In this document: piece after piece, positions 51,743 through 61,898 of the stretch
Layout: every line of letters starts with the position of its first letter
How positions within the stretch are numbered: the first letter of the stretch is position 1
Origin: Mesorhizobium sp. B2-4-3
GTDB taxonomy: Bacteria > Pseudomonadota > Alphaproteobacteria > Rhizobiales > Rhizobiaceae
NCBI RefSeq assembly: GCF_006442815.1
Contig: NZ_VFVL01000028.1
Coordinates: 1 to 64,000 of the forward strand
Length of the DNA: 64,000 bases
Direction: 5' to 3'
The notes under the pieces: generated by a model
Database searches by the model: none
What the model was told of the DNA's origin: nothing
The model's input: the letters and a program-made list of their open reading frames with translations, nothing else
Program-made: the position numbers and the translations under genes

Positions 51743-51970
51743 TCAGTTGTTCACGTTGTCGTCTTGTGTGTCGATAGATTCTTGGGCCTCATCCACGAGC
51801 GCGTCAGGAACAGTCGGAGTGTCGTCGGCAAGATCTGTAAGGTCTTGGGCCGCTTCGCATTCGCCGCCTGCCGCTTCTGAGCAGATATCGTCGGCGAAAG
51901 AGGCTTGAGTGCTTAACGTAAGCCCGAGGCATGCAGTAGAGAGCAAGGTACATACCATGATCGCTTTCAT
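51743..51970 (-). CDS. Small exported acidic protein, 75 aa
   Basis: A short protein with a clear signal peptide (MKAIMVCTLLSTACLGLTLS, cleavage near ASFA) and a highly acidic mature part (DDICSEAAGGECEAAQDLTDLADD..., many Asp and Glu) with two cysteines. AGAGGA is upstream of ATG 51970. Local GC is below that of the catabolic operons. It resembles nothing that I recognise; an acidic periplasmic peptide, possibly cation-binding, is all that can be said. Confidence 0.5.
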   Translation of the reverse strand: MKAIMVCTLLSTACLGLTLSTQASFADDICSEAAGGECEAAQDLTDLADDTPTVPDALVDEAQESIDTQDDNVNN

Positions 51971-52205
51971 ATATTCCTCTATGTTGTTGATTTCCGAACA
52001 CGAATTGATGAGCGGCAAATAGCCGTCTCTCCCACCGAATCTCGGCCAAGATCGCCTTCAACCTGCAAAAATTCTCGAACGCCAGCCACTACCAAATGGG
52101 GGTTGGCGGAAAGGATCTGTCAGAGAAAATAGGAATCCGGCGCGCCGAGTGCGGATCGCCACAGTGGCAACTTATGCGAGGCATTTTGACGTATGGAGGG
52201 GGAGT

Positions 52206-52526
52206 TTGCGTAACTTACTCATCGGGCTTGCGTTGCTGTGTTATTTTACAGCCGAATCGGTTGCCTGTGTGGTCATGACCGAGAATAGGCGGGGAGACAA
52301 CTGCAACTCAGCAAATAGCTTGAGTGTCGAAGTTAAGAACTATTGCAGCACATCAGTGCGTGTAGTGATCTGTCTTCGGGGGGCTGACGGCAATTGGGAT
52401 TGTGGATCAGATTCCAGTTTGATGCCCAATTCCAGTCATTCTAACTTTATATGTGATGCCTATGGTGTCGACGACATAGATGTATCGTACTGTGAGGCTT
52501 TTGGCCATTGTAGAGGGCGCCGTTGA
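52206..52526 (+). CDS. Small Cys-rich exported protein, 106 aa, TTG start
   Basis: The start is placed at TTG 52206 because GGAGGGGGAG lies immediately upstream with correct spacing. This gives a signal peptide RNLLIGLALLCYFTAESVA directly, whereas the upstream ATG 52149 would add an implausible leader. The mature part has nine cysteines (CVVMTENRRGDNCN, NYCSTSVRVVICLRG, WDCGSD, FICDAYG, SYCEAFGHC), suggesting a disulfide-stabilised periplasmic or secreted protein. Its stop overlaps the next ATG (TGATG). No family recognised. Confidence 0.5.
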   Translation: MRNLLIGLALLCYFTAESVACVVMTENRRGDNCNSANSLSVEVKNYCSTSVRVVICLRGADGNWDCGSDSSLMPNSSHSNFICDAYGVDDIDVSYCEAFGHCRGRR

Positions 52527-52960
52527 TGGCCAGCTCTCGGTGCTTAAGGACTCCCCTTTGGCTTGCGGCTCTAGTGGATGGAGTTGCATTGAGGCAAATT
52601 GTCCGCGTCGTCCTCGCCTTGCTTTTTGTCTCATTTCCGGCATTCGCAGAGGCGGAAATAATTCGACTGCAGTGTTCCCACGATTGGGCAAAAGCCGAGA
52701 TCGTCGACATCGATCTTGAACGGCGCGCCTTCAAATTTATTCGCGTGCGAGGTCAGGGATCACTTGATGAACTAAACAGCGATAGGATCGATTTTCACGC
52801 TCGTCGCGACGCTGAGACCTCCATGTGGTATCATATAGACCGCAATGACGGCACACTTTCTGTGAACGTCTATTTCACCATTGATGGCAAGGTAAATAGG
52901 ACTCCTAGCGTATTGTCGGGAGAGTGCAAGAAGATCGAACGCAAGGTTCAAGGGTTTTAG
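52526..52960 (+). CDS. Exported protein of unknown function, 144 aa
   Basis: The ATG overlaps the stop of the Cys-rich gene. A hydrophobic stretch (QIVRVVLALLFVSFPAFAEA, about residues 25-43) preceded by a positively charged leader acts as signal peptide. The mature domain begins EIIRLQCSHDWAKAEIVDIDLERRAF and continues with SMWYHIDRNDGTLSVNVYFTID, a lipocalin-like or small beta-sandwich pattern. Two cysteines (about 51 and 134) could form one disulfide. It is co-translated with the preceding gene; function unknown. Confidence 0.55.
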   Translation: MASSRCLRTPLWLAALVDGVALRQIVRVVLALLFVSFPAFAEAEIIRLQCSHDWAKAEIVDIDLERRAFKFIRVRGQGSLDELNSDRIDFHARRDAETSMWYHIDRNDGTLSVNVYFTIDGKVNRTPSVLSGECKKIERKVQGF

Positions 52961-53195
52961 AGCCTGATCCGAAACGCGGCATTGGGCGTGACGGACATTT
53001 GATATTTACGATAGCTCGAGGCCTATCTCAACGCCACAACCGCAACTCCAGCGCTGACCAGGATACCGCCGGCCGTCGGTTGACGCGGCGACCCGTGATC
53101 GGGGTACGGAGCAGCTTGCGGGCGCGACTGACGGGGGATGACATGGCCGCCTATCAAGGTCACCTCGACAGCGAGGATGACAGTCGCCTTCTTGG

Positions 53196-54359
53196 CTATC
53201 GCGCCCGTGACAAGAGCAGCATGAGCTGTCCCTGCCGCGAGGTTCCCGTCTTCTGGAGGATGGCTTTCAGCCTTGTCCTGGCGGTCCCCTCCGTAATGGC
53301 GAGCTGGTTGGCGGCATCGGTCACGGACTCCCCGAGCATCAGTCTCTTGCAGAAGACTATCTCCGAAGGCGTGAGGCCGTAGAGCGTGGAGAGCGACGCA
53401 AGGTTGTCTGCATCCGCGCGTTGCAGGCCGAGATCGACCACCAGGACCAAGACCATCTGGCGCGGAGGAAGCAAAGACATGATACTCGCGGGCGACGGTC
53501 GAGGGAGCGGGATGGCGGCGACCGACATCTGCCAAGCTCCGGTGGCGGTGCGGAAGGCGATGCGCGAGGCGAGCGTCGGCGTTCCCGTCGATAGCTTCTC
53601 AAGCGCCGCTCCGAAGCGTGCATCCGCGTCCTTGTCCATGAGGTGGCAGCGGCTGTTGCGGACTGCCACGCCACGCCCCGAGGAAAAAAGCTGCTCGGCC
53701 ATCGGGTTTGCTTCGCGCAGCAGCCGGTCGCCCGCAACTACGAAAGCCGCGCACCGACTGCGCTCCACCAGAGCCGCCTCGGCGACCGACGCCTCGGTGT
53801 CGGCGCGGAGCAGGCGGGCGAGGTTGACGGAGCGCTCCAGGCTGCCACGGATTCGGCGCAGTATTTCCAGGCCGGCCCTGTCGTAGACGCCGGATTTCGA
53901 AAGCGGGAAATGCAGGAGCACGTGTACCGCCTCGTCGCGCTCGCCGACGAGCTTCATACCGGCGGCGGCTACGGCCTGGTTCTGCGGTAGCAGCCAATCA
54001 TTGTAGAACTCGGATTTGGCGATACGTCTTGCCGGGTACACCTCCTCGGAAGCGGCGATCGTGGTGCTCTTTAGCGAGGCCCAGTATGCCGCCCACGGAT
54101 TGACGTAGGCGAAGTGGTCGACAAACGACTTGACGAAGGCGGGATCCATGTTCTGGATCGACAGGAAGTTCAGGCGGCTTTCCGGGAAATTCATGTTGTA
54201 GAGGCAGCCCCACGACCCGGGGAAAGCGCTGCTCAGCGCGGCAGGCACCGAGTCCCACTGTCCGCTGCCAAAGGTGGCAGCGTCTATCGCCGCGGCGATT
54301 TCAGCACTGATCGCCGCCACTCGCTGCTCGTCGTAGACGTCAACAGGCCGTTGCCCCAT
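53196..54359 (-). CDS. LuxR-type HTH transcriptional regulator with PAS-like N-terminus
   Basis: A 387-aa protein. The C-terminal LuxR-type HTH is seen in LYGLTPSEIVFCKRLMLGES and ANQLAITEGTARTRLKAILQKTGTSRQGQLM. The N-terminal 300 residues have no acyl-homoserine-lactone pocket residues; they resemble the PAS/GAF-like sensory region of a rhizobial family (YVNPWAAYWASLK, FYNDWLLPQNQ). ATG 54359 is preceded by CCGGGGGC. It is isolated between exported-protein genes, and no target is evident. Confidence 0.78.
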   Translation of the reverse strand: MGQRPVDVYDEQRVAAISAEIAAAIDAATFGSGQWDSVPAALSSAFPGSWGCLYNMNFPESRLNFLSIQNMDPAFVKSFVDHFAYVNPWAAYWASLKSTTIAASEEVYPARRIAKSEFYNDWLLPQNQAVAAAGMKLVGERDEAVHVLLHFPLSKSGVYDRAGLEILRRIRGSLERSVNLARLLRADTEASVAEAALVERSRCAAFVVAGDRLLREANPMAEQLFSSGRGVAVRNSRCHLMDKDADARFGAALEKLSTGTPTLASRIAFRTATGAWQMSVAAIPLPRPSPASIMSLLPPRQMVLVLVVDLGLQRADADNLASLSTLYGLTPSEIVFCKRLMLGESVTDAANQLAITEGTARTRLKAILQKTGTSRQGQLMLLLSRAR

Positions 54360-54639
54360 GCCCCCGGCAGTTCCCAACCGCCCGCACAGGCGGGCCCCCA
54401 AAAGTCGATTCCGCGGGGGAAAGATAGCGTGCGACGCCGCGATTGGAAACCCGGCGGGTTTACATTAGCAAAGCATGGAAAGCCGGGCATTGAGGGACGC
54501 ATGGTCAATCGCGCGGCAAGAAACATCGCTTTCTTCGCGAAAGTCACTCGGCTTCCACCCCCATTTGGGGGCCGCTTCAAGGGATTTTTCTATGCAAGAA
54601 TTGGAATAGCTGCGGCTCAAAAGAATTCCAGAGGTCTCC

Positions 54640-54756
54640 ATGCGCTTTCGTTTGATCATTGCCATGTTCGTCGCGCTCGTCGTGGGCGCGTTTGATTCGA
54701 TCAGTTCGAGCGAGGCCGATTCGCTCTGCGGTCCAGCAAACCCATCTGGCATTTAA
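54640..54756 (+). CDS. Possible small exported peptide or gene remnant, 38 aa
   Basis: A short frame begins MRFRLIIAMFVALVVGAFDS, a plausible signal peptide, after AGAGGT. It ends SSSEADSLCGPANPSGI. Either a small secreted peptide or the 5' remnant of a longer gene interrupted by a stop. No homologue recognised. It lies in an otherwise empty stretch between the LuxR gene and the exported-protein gene at 54984. Confidence 0.3.
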   Translation: MRFRLIIAMFVALVVGAFDSISSSEADSLCGPANPSGI

Positions 54757-54983
54757 TGCGCGGGGCTGCCGACCTATCGCGCCGCCTGATCGGCCCCATC
54801 TCCCATTTCCGGACATAGCTCAGCGTCCGCTGCCGGACAGCCTCACCACGATAGTCCTCGCGCCGGTCCCAGTAACGGACGTGGCGGCGGCCGGTTGGAA
54901 GTCAGAACAACTATCCCTTTTTAGCACCCGAATTGCTGACAAGATTGGTCTATCAGATGTTGGTGGGTGATTGGAGGCGCACT

Positions 54984-55679
54984 TTGCGGGTTATAGCAGT
55001 TTCTCTGTTGTGCATGTCTACGCTGGTGAATGGGGCGGCGGCAGCATCGTTATATGAACGATACGCAGGGACAAAGATCACCATTCACACGACCAACACG
55101 TTTCCGGACGGTCAGGTGACTAATTTTGACAGCTCTTTCACTATTACTGAAAAGGGGCTGGCAGCACCAGGCGTCCCCACCATGAGGGATCGATCCGTAG
55201 TAAAATCTGACGCGTACACGACTGAATCGTTGTCAACAAACGGCGATACGTTCACGCTCGAGACAACCCAGCCGAAAACAAAATCCTGGCCCACCCCGTT
55301 CCGACATACCCTTACAGTGACCATGAAGGGCGACACGTGCCGCGCGACAGCGAAATCAAGTCACTATCGATCGGTGATTACCTGCGTGGTGGTTTCTCGC
55401 GGAATACCTCAAGCCAAAGACAACGGCAAAGCCTGCAAGGCGGTACAGAGCGCGATAGCGCAAATAAGGCGGTTGGCTCCAATGAAAGGAAGCACCCATA
55501 GCCTCAGGTCGGCCATGAATTGCGACAAAATGATTTCGATCGCCAAAAGCATAAAGGGAGCAGGATGCCCATCGATGTTTACGAAGGTTGATGCAGCATT
55601 ATCCGAGTCGCAGCGATTTTGCATCGGAGAAGGCCCCGATCCTCGCGGCCCTACCGGCGAGCTCGGCGTACGCGGTTAG
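54984..55679 (+). CDS. Exported protein of unknown function, 231 aa, probable TTG start
   Basis: TTG 54984 follows GGAGG at ideal spacing and yields a signal peptide (RVIAVSLLCMSTLVNGAAAA). The in-frame ATGs at 54933 and 54957 are upstream and lack a ribosome-binding site. The mature N-terminal half is Thr/Ser-rich beta (YAGTKITIHTTNTFPDGQ, SFTITEKG, SLSTNGDTFTLETT). The C-terminal half is helical with six cysteines (KACKAVQSAIAQIRRL, MNCDKMISIAKSIKGAGC). It shares the style, base composition and start type of the gene at 52206. Function unknown. Confidence 0.55.
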   Translation: MRVIAVSLLCMSTLVNGAAAASLYERYAGTKITIHTTNTFPDGQVTNFDSSFTITEKGLAAPGVPTMRDRSVVKSDAYTTESLSTNGDTFTLETTQPKTKSWPTPFRHTLTVTMKGDTCRATAKSSHYRSVITCVVVSRGIPQAKDNGKACKAVQSAIAQIRRLAPMKGSTHSLRSAMNCDKMISIAKSIKGAGCPSMFTKVDAALSESQRFCIGEGPDPRGPTGELGVRG

Positions 55680-55806
55680 TCGTTGGTCTCAGCCTTTGCC
55701 GGCGTAGATCGGCGCTCAGCGAAGTTGATCTGTGTAGATATGCTGTAGATGAGCCGTCTTTCGGCCAATCCCGAATTATCGTAACAGCGCACTTTTCAGC
55801 CGGCGT

Positions 55807-56490
55807 TCAAAACCCCGCCTGGTCGCGAAACAGCTCCGCATTGTCGAGCTTCGACACCTCGATCACCGCTTGCGTGCGGCTGTAGACGTTGAGCTTGCGC
55901 AGGATCTCCGAGACATGCGCCTTCACCGTCGTCTCGCCCACCTGCAGCTCGTAGGCGATCTGCTTGTTGAGCATGCCTTGTCTCAGCATCTGCAGCACCC
56001 TTAGCTGCTGCGGCGTCAGCCTGGCCAGGCGCTGTACCATGTCGGCGCGGTCGGTGCTGTCGGGATCGGGCGGCTGGCCCTCGTAATTTTCCGGCACATA
56101 GACCGCGCCATCCATCACCGAGCGGATGGCGGCGGCGAGATCGCTCTTGCGGGCCGATTTCGGGATGAAGCCGGCGGCGCCGTAGGACAGCGCCTCGGAG
56201 ATGATCTTCGGCTCCTCATAGCCCGACACGATCACCACAGGCAGCCGCGGATAACGGGTCCTCAGCTGCAACAGCCCCTCGAAGCCATGCACGCCGGGCA
56301 TGCTCAAATCGAGCAGCGCGAGGTCGAACGGCTTGGCGTCGGCAAGAAGCTCGATCGCTTCCGCGATCGAGCGCGCCTCGACCGTGTCGACGTCCGGATA
56401 GGCCATCTGCACGGCGCTGTGCAGCGCCTCGCGAAACAGCGGGTGGTCGTCGATGATCAGGAAGCGGGCGCGATCGCTGACGGAGGTCAT
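55807..56490 (-). CDS. NarL/FixJ-family response regulator
   Basis: A 227-aa regulator with receiver domain (DDHPLFREAL at 14-23, phospho-acceptor Asp61 in LALLDLSMPG, Lys in GFIPKSA) and LuxR-type HTH (LTPQQLRVLQMLRQGMLNKQIA, ETTVKAHVSEILRKL). The DVDTVEARSIAEAIELL style is that of the ErcR/AgmR-type regulators. It is the most likely output partner of the hybrid kinase at 48069, although 6.4 kb of unrelated genes lie between them. It stands alone on the minus strand. Confidence 0.87.
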   Translation of the reverse strand: MTSVSDRARFLIIDDHPLFREALHSAVQMAYPDVDTVEARSIAEAIELLADAKPFDLALLDLSMPGVHGFEGLLQLRTRYPRLPVVIVSGYEEPKIISEALSYGAAGFIPKSARKSDLAAAIRSVMDGAVYVPENYEGQPPDPDSTDRADMVQRLARLTPQQLRVLQMLRQGMLNKQIAYELQVGETTVKAHVSEILRKLNVYSRTQAVIEVSKLDNAELFRDQAGF

Positions 56491-56696
56491 TGCACGGGTT
56501 CAGGCATCGGTTCGGTTTCAGCCGGCACAGGATAGTCCCGTGATCATGGCCAGATTATTGGCAAATAGTACACGCCCAATGGTACAGCGCATTGTCACTG
56601 AAACGACAGGCCGATGTGCAGGGGACGCCCGAGTCTTGCCGGCCGGTGGAAATCGGCCGAAGGTGCGGACGATTCATGCCAACACAGAGAAAAATC

Positions 56697-57391
<695 letters not shown>

Positions 57392-57395
<4 letters not shown>

Positions 57396-58042
57396 GCGAC
57401 CTCGTCCTTCACAATTACTATCGATCCTCCACCTCCTACCGGGTGCGGATCGCGCTGGAGATGAAGGGGCTGGACTACACCTATGTGCCGCATCATCTGC
57501 GCCACGGCGAGCATCTCGAGCCCGCCTATCTCGCGGTCAACCCGCAAGGCCTGGTGCCGGCGCTGGTGCTGGACGGCGGCACGCTTTTGACCCAGTCGCT
57601 GGCGATCATCGAATATATCGACGAGATCCAGCCGGAGCCGCCGCTGCTGCCGAAGGATGCGCTGGGCCGGGCACAGGTGCGGATGCTGGCGCAGATGATC
57701 GCCTGCGACATCCACCCCGTGAACAATCTGCGCGTGCTGACCTCACTGCGCACTTTGTTCGGGGCCGGTGACGAGGACGTCGTCAACTGGTTCCGGCACT
57801 GGGTGAACGAAGGTTTCCAGCCGCTTGAAAAGATTCTCACCTCCTCGCCCGAGACCGGCGCGTTCTGCCATGGCGACACGCCGGGCCTGGCCGACATCTG
57901 CCTCGCCGCCCAGGTGACCAACAATGCCCGTTTCGGCGTCGACATGGCCCCCTATCCGGTGATCGCGCGCATCAACGCCGCCTGCATGGCGCTGCCGGCG
58001 TTCCAGAAGGCTGCACCGCAGAACCAGATCGATGCCGAATAA
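57392..58042 (+). CDS. Zeta-class GST, maleylpyruvate/maleylacetoacetate isomerase
   Basis: A 216-aa glutathione-dependent isomerase. The N-terminal thioredoxin-like domain has the zeta signature YRSSTSYRVRIALEMKGL (Ser12, Ser13) and NPQGLVPALVLDGG, QSLAIIEYIDE; the helical domain has DIHPVNNLRVL and FCHGDTPGLADICLAAQV. It isomerises maleylpyruvate or maleylacetoacetate to the fumaryl form for the FAH hydrolase encoded just upstream (ATGA overlap). The NagK-like partner favours maleylpyruvate. Confidence 0.86.
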
Positions 58043-58060
58043 CAAACTGAAGGACTCCCC

Positions 58061-59104
<1,044 letters not shown>

Positions 59105-59108
59105 GCGC

Positions 59109-59975
59109 CTACCTTGCAAACTTCTTCGCGCCGAACACGCAGGCCACCACGCCGAGCGTGACGACCACCATCATCGGGCTGACCTTTTCGTGCAGCAGGC
59201 TCGCCGCCAGCGCCAGGCCGAAGAAGGGCTGCAGCAATTGCAACTGCCCGACGGCGGCGATGCCGCCTTGCGCCAGGCCGCGATACCAGAAGATGAAACC
59301 GATCAGCATGCTGAACAGCGAGACATAGCCGAGGCCGATCCAGGCGCCCGAACCAATGGCGGCGAAAGACGGCGGCAGCGTCGCGAAGCTCAGCGCCAGC
59401 ATGACCGGCAGCGGCAGCGCCAGCGCCCAGCATATCACCTGCCAGCCGCCGAGCTTGCGCGACAGCTTTGCCCCTTCGGCGTAGCCCAGCCCGCAGACGA
59501 TGATGGCGCCGAGCATGAGGCCGTCACCGACCGGCGAGGCAGTCAAGCCTTGCGACAGGGCAAAACCCGCGACGAGCGCGCTGCCCAGGCACGAGAACAG
59601 CCAGAAAGCCGGGCGCGGACGATCGCCGCCGCGCAGCACGCCGAAGATCGCGGTCGCCAGCGGCAGCAGGCCGACAAAGATGATCGAATGCGCCGAGGTG
59701 ACATGCTTCAGCGCCAGCGCCGTCAGCAACGGGAAGCCGACCACGACACCCAGCGCGACGACGACGAGCGAGATCAGGTCGCTGCGCTCCGGACGCTTCT
59801 CGCGGAACAGCAGCAGCATCGCAATCCCGAGCAGACCTGCGATTGCCGCCCTGGCCGCCGTCAGGAAGGTCGGATCGAAATCCATCACCGCCACCCGCGT
59901 CGCCGGCAGCGACCCGCTGAAGATCAGCACCCCGATGAAGCCGCTGAGCCAGCCGTCAAAACTCTTTTCCATCAT
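59109..59975 (-). CDS. EamA/DMT-family transporter
   Basis: A 288-aa ten-TM drug/metabolite transporter with two EamA repeats (FDGWLSGFIGVLIFSGSLPATR, then ILVCGLGYAEGAKLSRKLGG region). It converges with the alcohol dehydrogenase gene (four bases apart) and is divergent from a MocR-type regulator. DMT-MocR pairs are common; the regulator usually controls the permease, which exports or imports an amino acid or vitamer. Confidence 0.86.
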   Translation of the reverse strand: MMEKSFDGWLSGFIGVLIFSGSLPATRVAVMDFDPTFLTAARAAIAGLLGIAMLLLFREKRPERSDLISLVVVALGVVVGFPLLTALALKHVTSAHSIIFVGLLPLATAIFGVLRGGDRPRPAFWLFSCLGSALVAGFALSQGLTASPVGDGLMLGAIIVCGLGYAEGAKLSRKLGGWQVICWALALPLPVMLALSFATLPPSFAAIGSGAWIGLGYVSLFSMLIGFIFWYRGLAQGGIAAVGQLQLLQPFFGLALAASLLHEKVSPMMVVVTLGVVACVFGAKKFAR

Positions 59976-60024
59976 CTGCTCCGTTTGCGTTTCCGTACGA
60001 GGCAGGTCATGGCGTTACCAGAGA

Positions 60025-60060
60025 CAATGGGGTACAATTCCACAAAACTGTAATGGTACT
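60025..60060 (+). promoter_or_regulatory. Possible MocR operator repeats in the EamA/MocR intergenic region
   Basis: Two related blocks, CAATGGGGTAC (60025-60035) and TAATGGTAC (60051-60059), stand as direct repeats 25 or so bases apart in the divergent region. TACAAT (60033-60038) could be a -10 box. MocR-type regulators generally bind direct repeats of this kind. Assignment is by pattern only. Confidence 0.35.
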
Positions 60061-60073
60061 TCGGGCAGTACGG

Positions 60074-61495
60074 ATGGCGGATACCCCTCTGGAAATCGAC
60101 GGCTCGCGCACGCTCGTCGAAAGCGTGATGGCGACGATCCGCCATCGCATCGCGGCACGCACACTGACGCCCGGCGCGCGCCTGCCGTCGATCCGGGCTC
60201 TCGCCAAATCCTTGCAGGTGTCGAAATCGACGGTGGTCGAAGCCTATGAGCGGCTAGCGGCGGAAGGCGCGATCCGTTCGCGGCCGGGCTCGGGTTTCTA
60301 CGCCGCCGGCCAGCTCGCGCCGCTGTCGCTTGCCGAGATTGGTCCCAAGCTTGACCGGGCCGTCGATCCGCTGTGGGTGTCGAGGCAATCGCTCGAAGCG
60401 GGCGAGGAGATGCTGAAGCCCGGCTGCGGCTGGCTGCCCGCGTCCTGGATGCCGCAGGCCGCCTTGCGCCGGGCACTGAGGACCGCGGCCCGCGCGGACG
60501 ACGTCGCGCTTGCGGACTACGGCACGCCGCTTGGGCTGCCGCCGCTTCGCCAGTTGCTGGCGCGGCGCATGGCCGAGCACGGTGTCGAAGCCTCGCCCGA
60601 CCAGGTCATGCTGACCGATTGCGGCACCCAGTCGATCGACCTTCTGTGCCGTTTCCTGATCGAGCCCGGCGACGCGGTGCTGGTCGACGATCCCTGCTAT
60701 TTCAACTTCCACGCCCTGTTGCGCGCCCACCAGGCCAAGGTGATCGGCGTGCCCTACACGCCTTCGGGTCCGGATATCGAGCTCTTCGCCGAGGCGCTCG
60801 CCGAGCACAGCCCGCGCCTCTACATCACCAATTCCGGCATCCACAATCCGACCGGCGCGATCCTGTCGCCTGTCACCGCGCATCGGCTCCTGAAGCTCGC
60901 CGACCAGGCGGACCTCACCATTGTCGAGGACGATATCTTCGCCGACTTCGAGCACAGCCCTGCCCCAAGGCTGGCGGCCTTCGACGGGCTTCAGCGCGTC
61001 GTCCAGATCGGCTCCTTCTCCAAGACGCTGTCGGCCTCGGTGCGCTGCGGCTTCATCGCGGCGCCACCCGACTGGATGGAAGGCCTGACCGATCTCAAGA
61101 TCGCCACGACATTCGGCGGCACCCGGCTGTCCTCGGAGCTGGTGCTGAGCCTTTTGAAGGACGGCAGCTACCGCAAGCATGTCGAACAGTTGCGCACCCG
61201 CCTGTCGCGCGCCATGGACGAGACCGCCGGCCGACTGAAGGCGACGGGCATCGTGCCCTGGATCGACCAGCCTGCCGGCATGTTCCTGTGGTGCCGCCTG
61301 CCCGACGGCATCGACGCGGCCGACGTCGCCCGCCATGCGCTCTCGGATAATGTCGTGCTGGCGCCCGGCAACGCCTTCAGCCTATCGCACACCGCCGGCC
61401 GCTTCATGCGCTTCAACGTGGCCCAGTGCGCCGACGAGCGCATTTTCCTCGCCCTGGAAAGGGCGGTCGCGGCATCCCGCCGCATGGCGGCGTAG
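60074..61495 (+). CDS. MocR-family PLP-dependent transcriptional regulator
   Basis: A 473-aa fusion of a GntR winged HTH (about 5-75: TLTPGARLPSIRALAKSLQV, STVVEAYERLAAEGAIRSRPGSGFYA) with an aminotransferase-like domain (YGTPLGLPPLRQLLARRM, NSGIHNPTGAILSP). The PLP Lys is in GSFSKTLSASVRCGF. Such regulators sense PLP adducts of amino acids or vitamers. ATG 60074 is chosen; ATG 60053 would lie inside the putative operator. The gene stop TAG begins a dispersed repeat. It likely controls the divergent EamA gene and itself. Confidence 0.87.
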   Translation: MADTPLEIDGSRTLVESVMATIRHRIAARTLTPGARLPSIRALAKSLQVSKSTVVEAYERLAAEGAIRSRPGSGFYAAGQLAPLSLAEIGPKLDRAVDPLWVSRQSLEAGEEMLKPGCGWLPASWMPQAALRRALRTAARADDVALADYGTPLGLPPLRQLLARRMAEHGVEASPDQVMLTDCGTQSIDLLCRFLIEPGDAVLVDDPCYFNFHALLRAHQAKVIGVPYTPSGPDIELFAEALAEHSPRLYITNSGIHNPTGAILSPVTAHRLLKLADQADLTIVEDDIFADFEHSPAPRLAAFDGLQRVVQIGSFSKTLSASVRCGFIAAPPDWMEGLTDLKIATTFGGTRLSSELVLSLLKDGSYRKHVEQLRTRLSRAMDETAGRLKATGIVPWIDQPAGMFLWCRLPDGIDAADVARHALSDNVVLAPGNAFSLSHTAGRFMRFNVAQCADERIFLALERAVAASRRMAA

Positions 61496-61596
61496 AGCAA
61501 TTCCCGGAAAAGTGTGTAGCGGTTTTCCGCCCGGAATTGCGTAAAAACAAAGAGATAGAGCGCTTCGGCGTTTCCGTGAAACGATGAAGCGCTCTA
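61493..61596 (+). repeat. Dispersed palindromic repeat, element B copy 4
   Basis: Starts TAGAGCAATTCCCGGAAAAGTG, where TAG is the MocR-gene stop codon. It continues with GGTTTTCCGCCCGGAATTGCG and AAAAACAAAGAGATAGAGCG, and ends in CGTTTCCGTGAAACGATGAA followed by GCGCTCTA. The outer TAGAGC/GCTCTA ends are inverted, so the whole element can fold as a branched hairpin. Confidence 0.82.
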
Positions 61597-61722
61597 GCGC
61601 GACCGTCGGTTGCCCGAGCGGTCTTCGGCTGGTAGTGAAACCGCGAGCACGCATGCCAGCGGGCATGCGCATCGTCACCGGGACCGACGGCCATGGGATC
61701 CAGCAAGTCAGCAGACAAGTAA

Positions 61723-61750
61723 GCCGCAACAGCGCTTCGTTGTTGCGGCA
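61723..61750. terminator. Hairpin between two element B copies
   Basis: GCCGCAACA (61723-61731) and TGTTGCGGC (61742-61750) form a perfect 9-bp stem in the 175 bases between repeat copies. No T-run follows, so it is at best a partial terminator for the MocR transcript. No gene is seen between 61496 and 61898. Confidence 0.35.
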
Positions 61751-61771
61751 GTCTGTCCCGTCATTTCCGCG

Positions 61772-61850
61772 AGCAATTCCGGGAAAAGTGTAAAGCGGTT
61801 AGGCTCGGCCCTCAGCCGTAGCCTTCCGTCCGGAATTGCGTCAGAAAAGA
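61772..61850 (+). repeat. Dispersed palindromic repeat, element B copy 5
   Basis: GAGCAATTCCGGGAAAAGTGT, then the long-form insert GGCTCGGCCCTCAGCCGTAGCC and CCGGAATTGCGTC followed by AGAAAAG. It lacks the terminal GTTTCCGTGAAAC hairpin found in copies 1, 3 and 4. It lies 50 bases before the FloR-like gene. Confidence 0.8.
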
Positions 61851-61898
61851 CTCAAGCAGATCGCCGCCGAATGTCATCATTTGAGCGGAACTTTCCTC

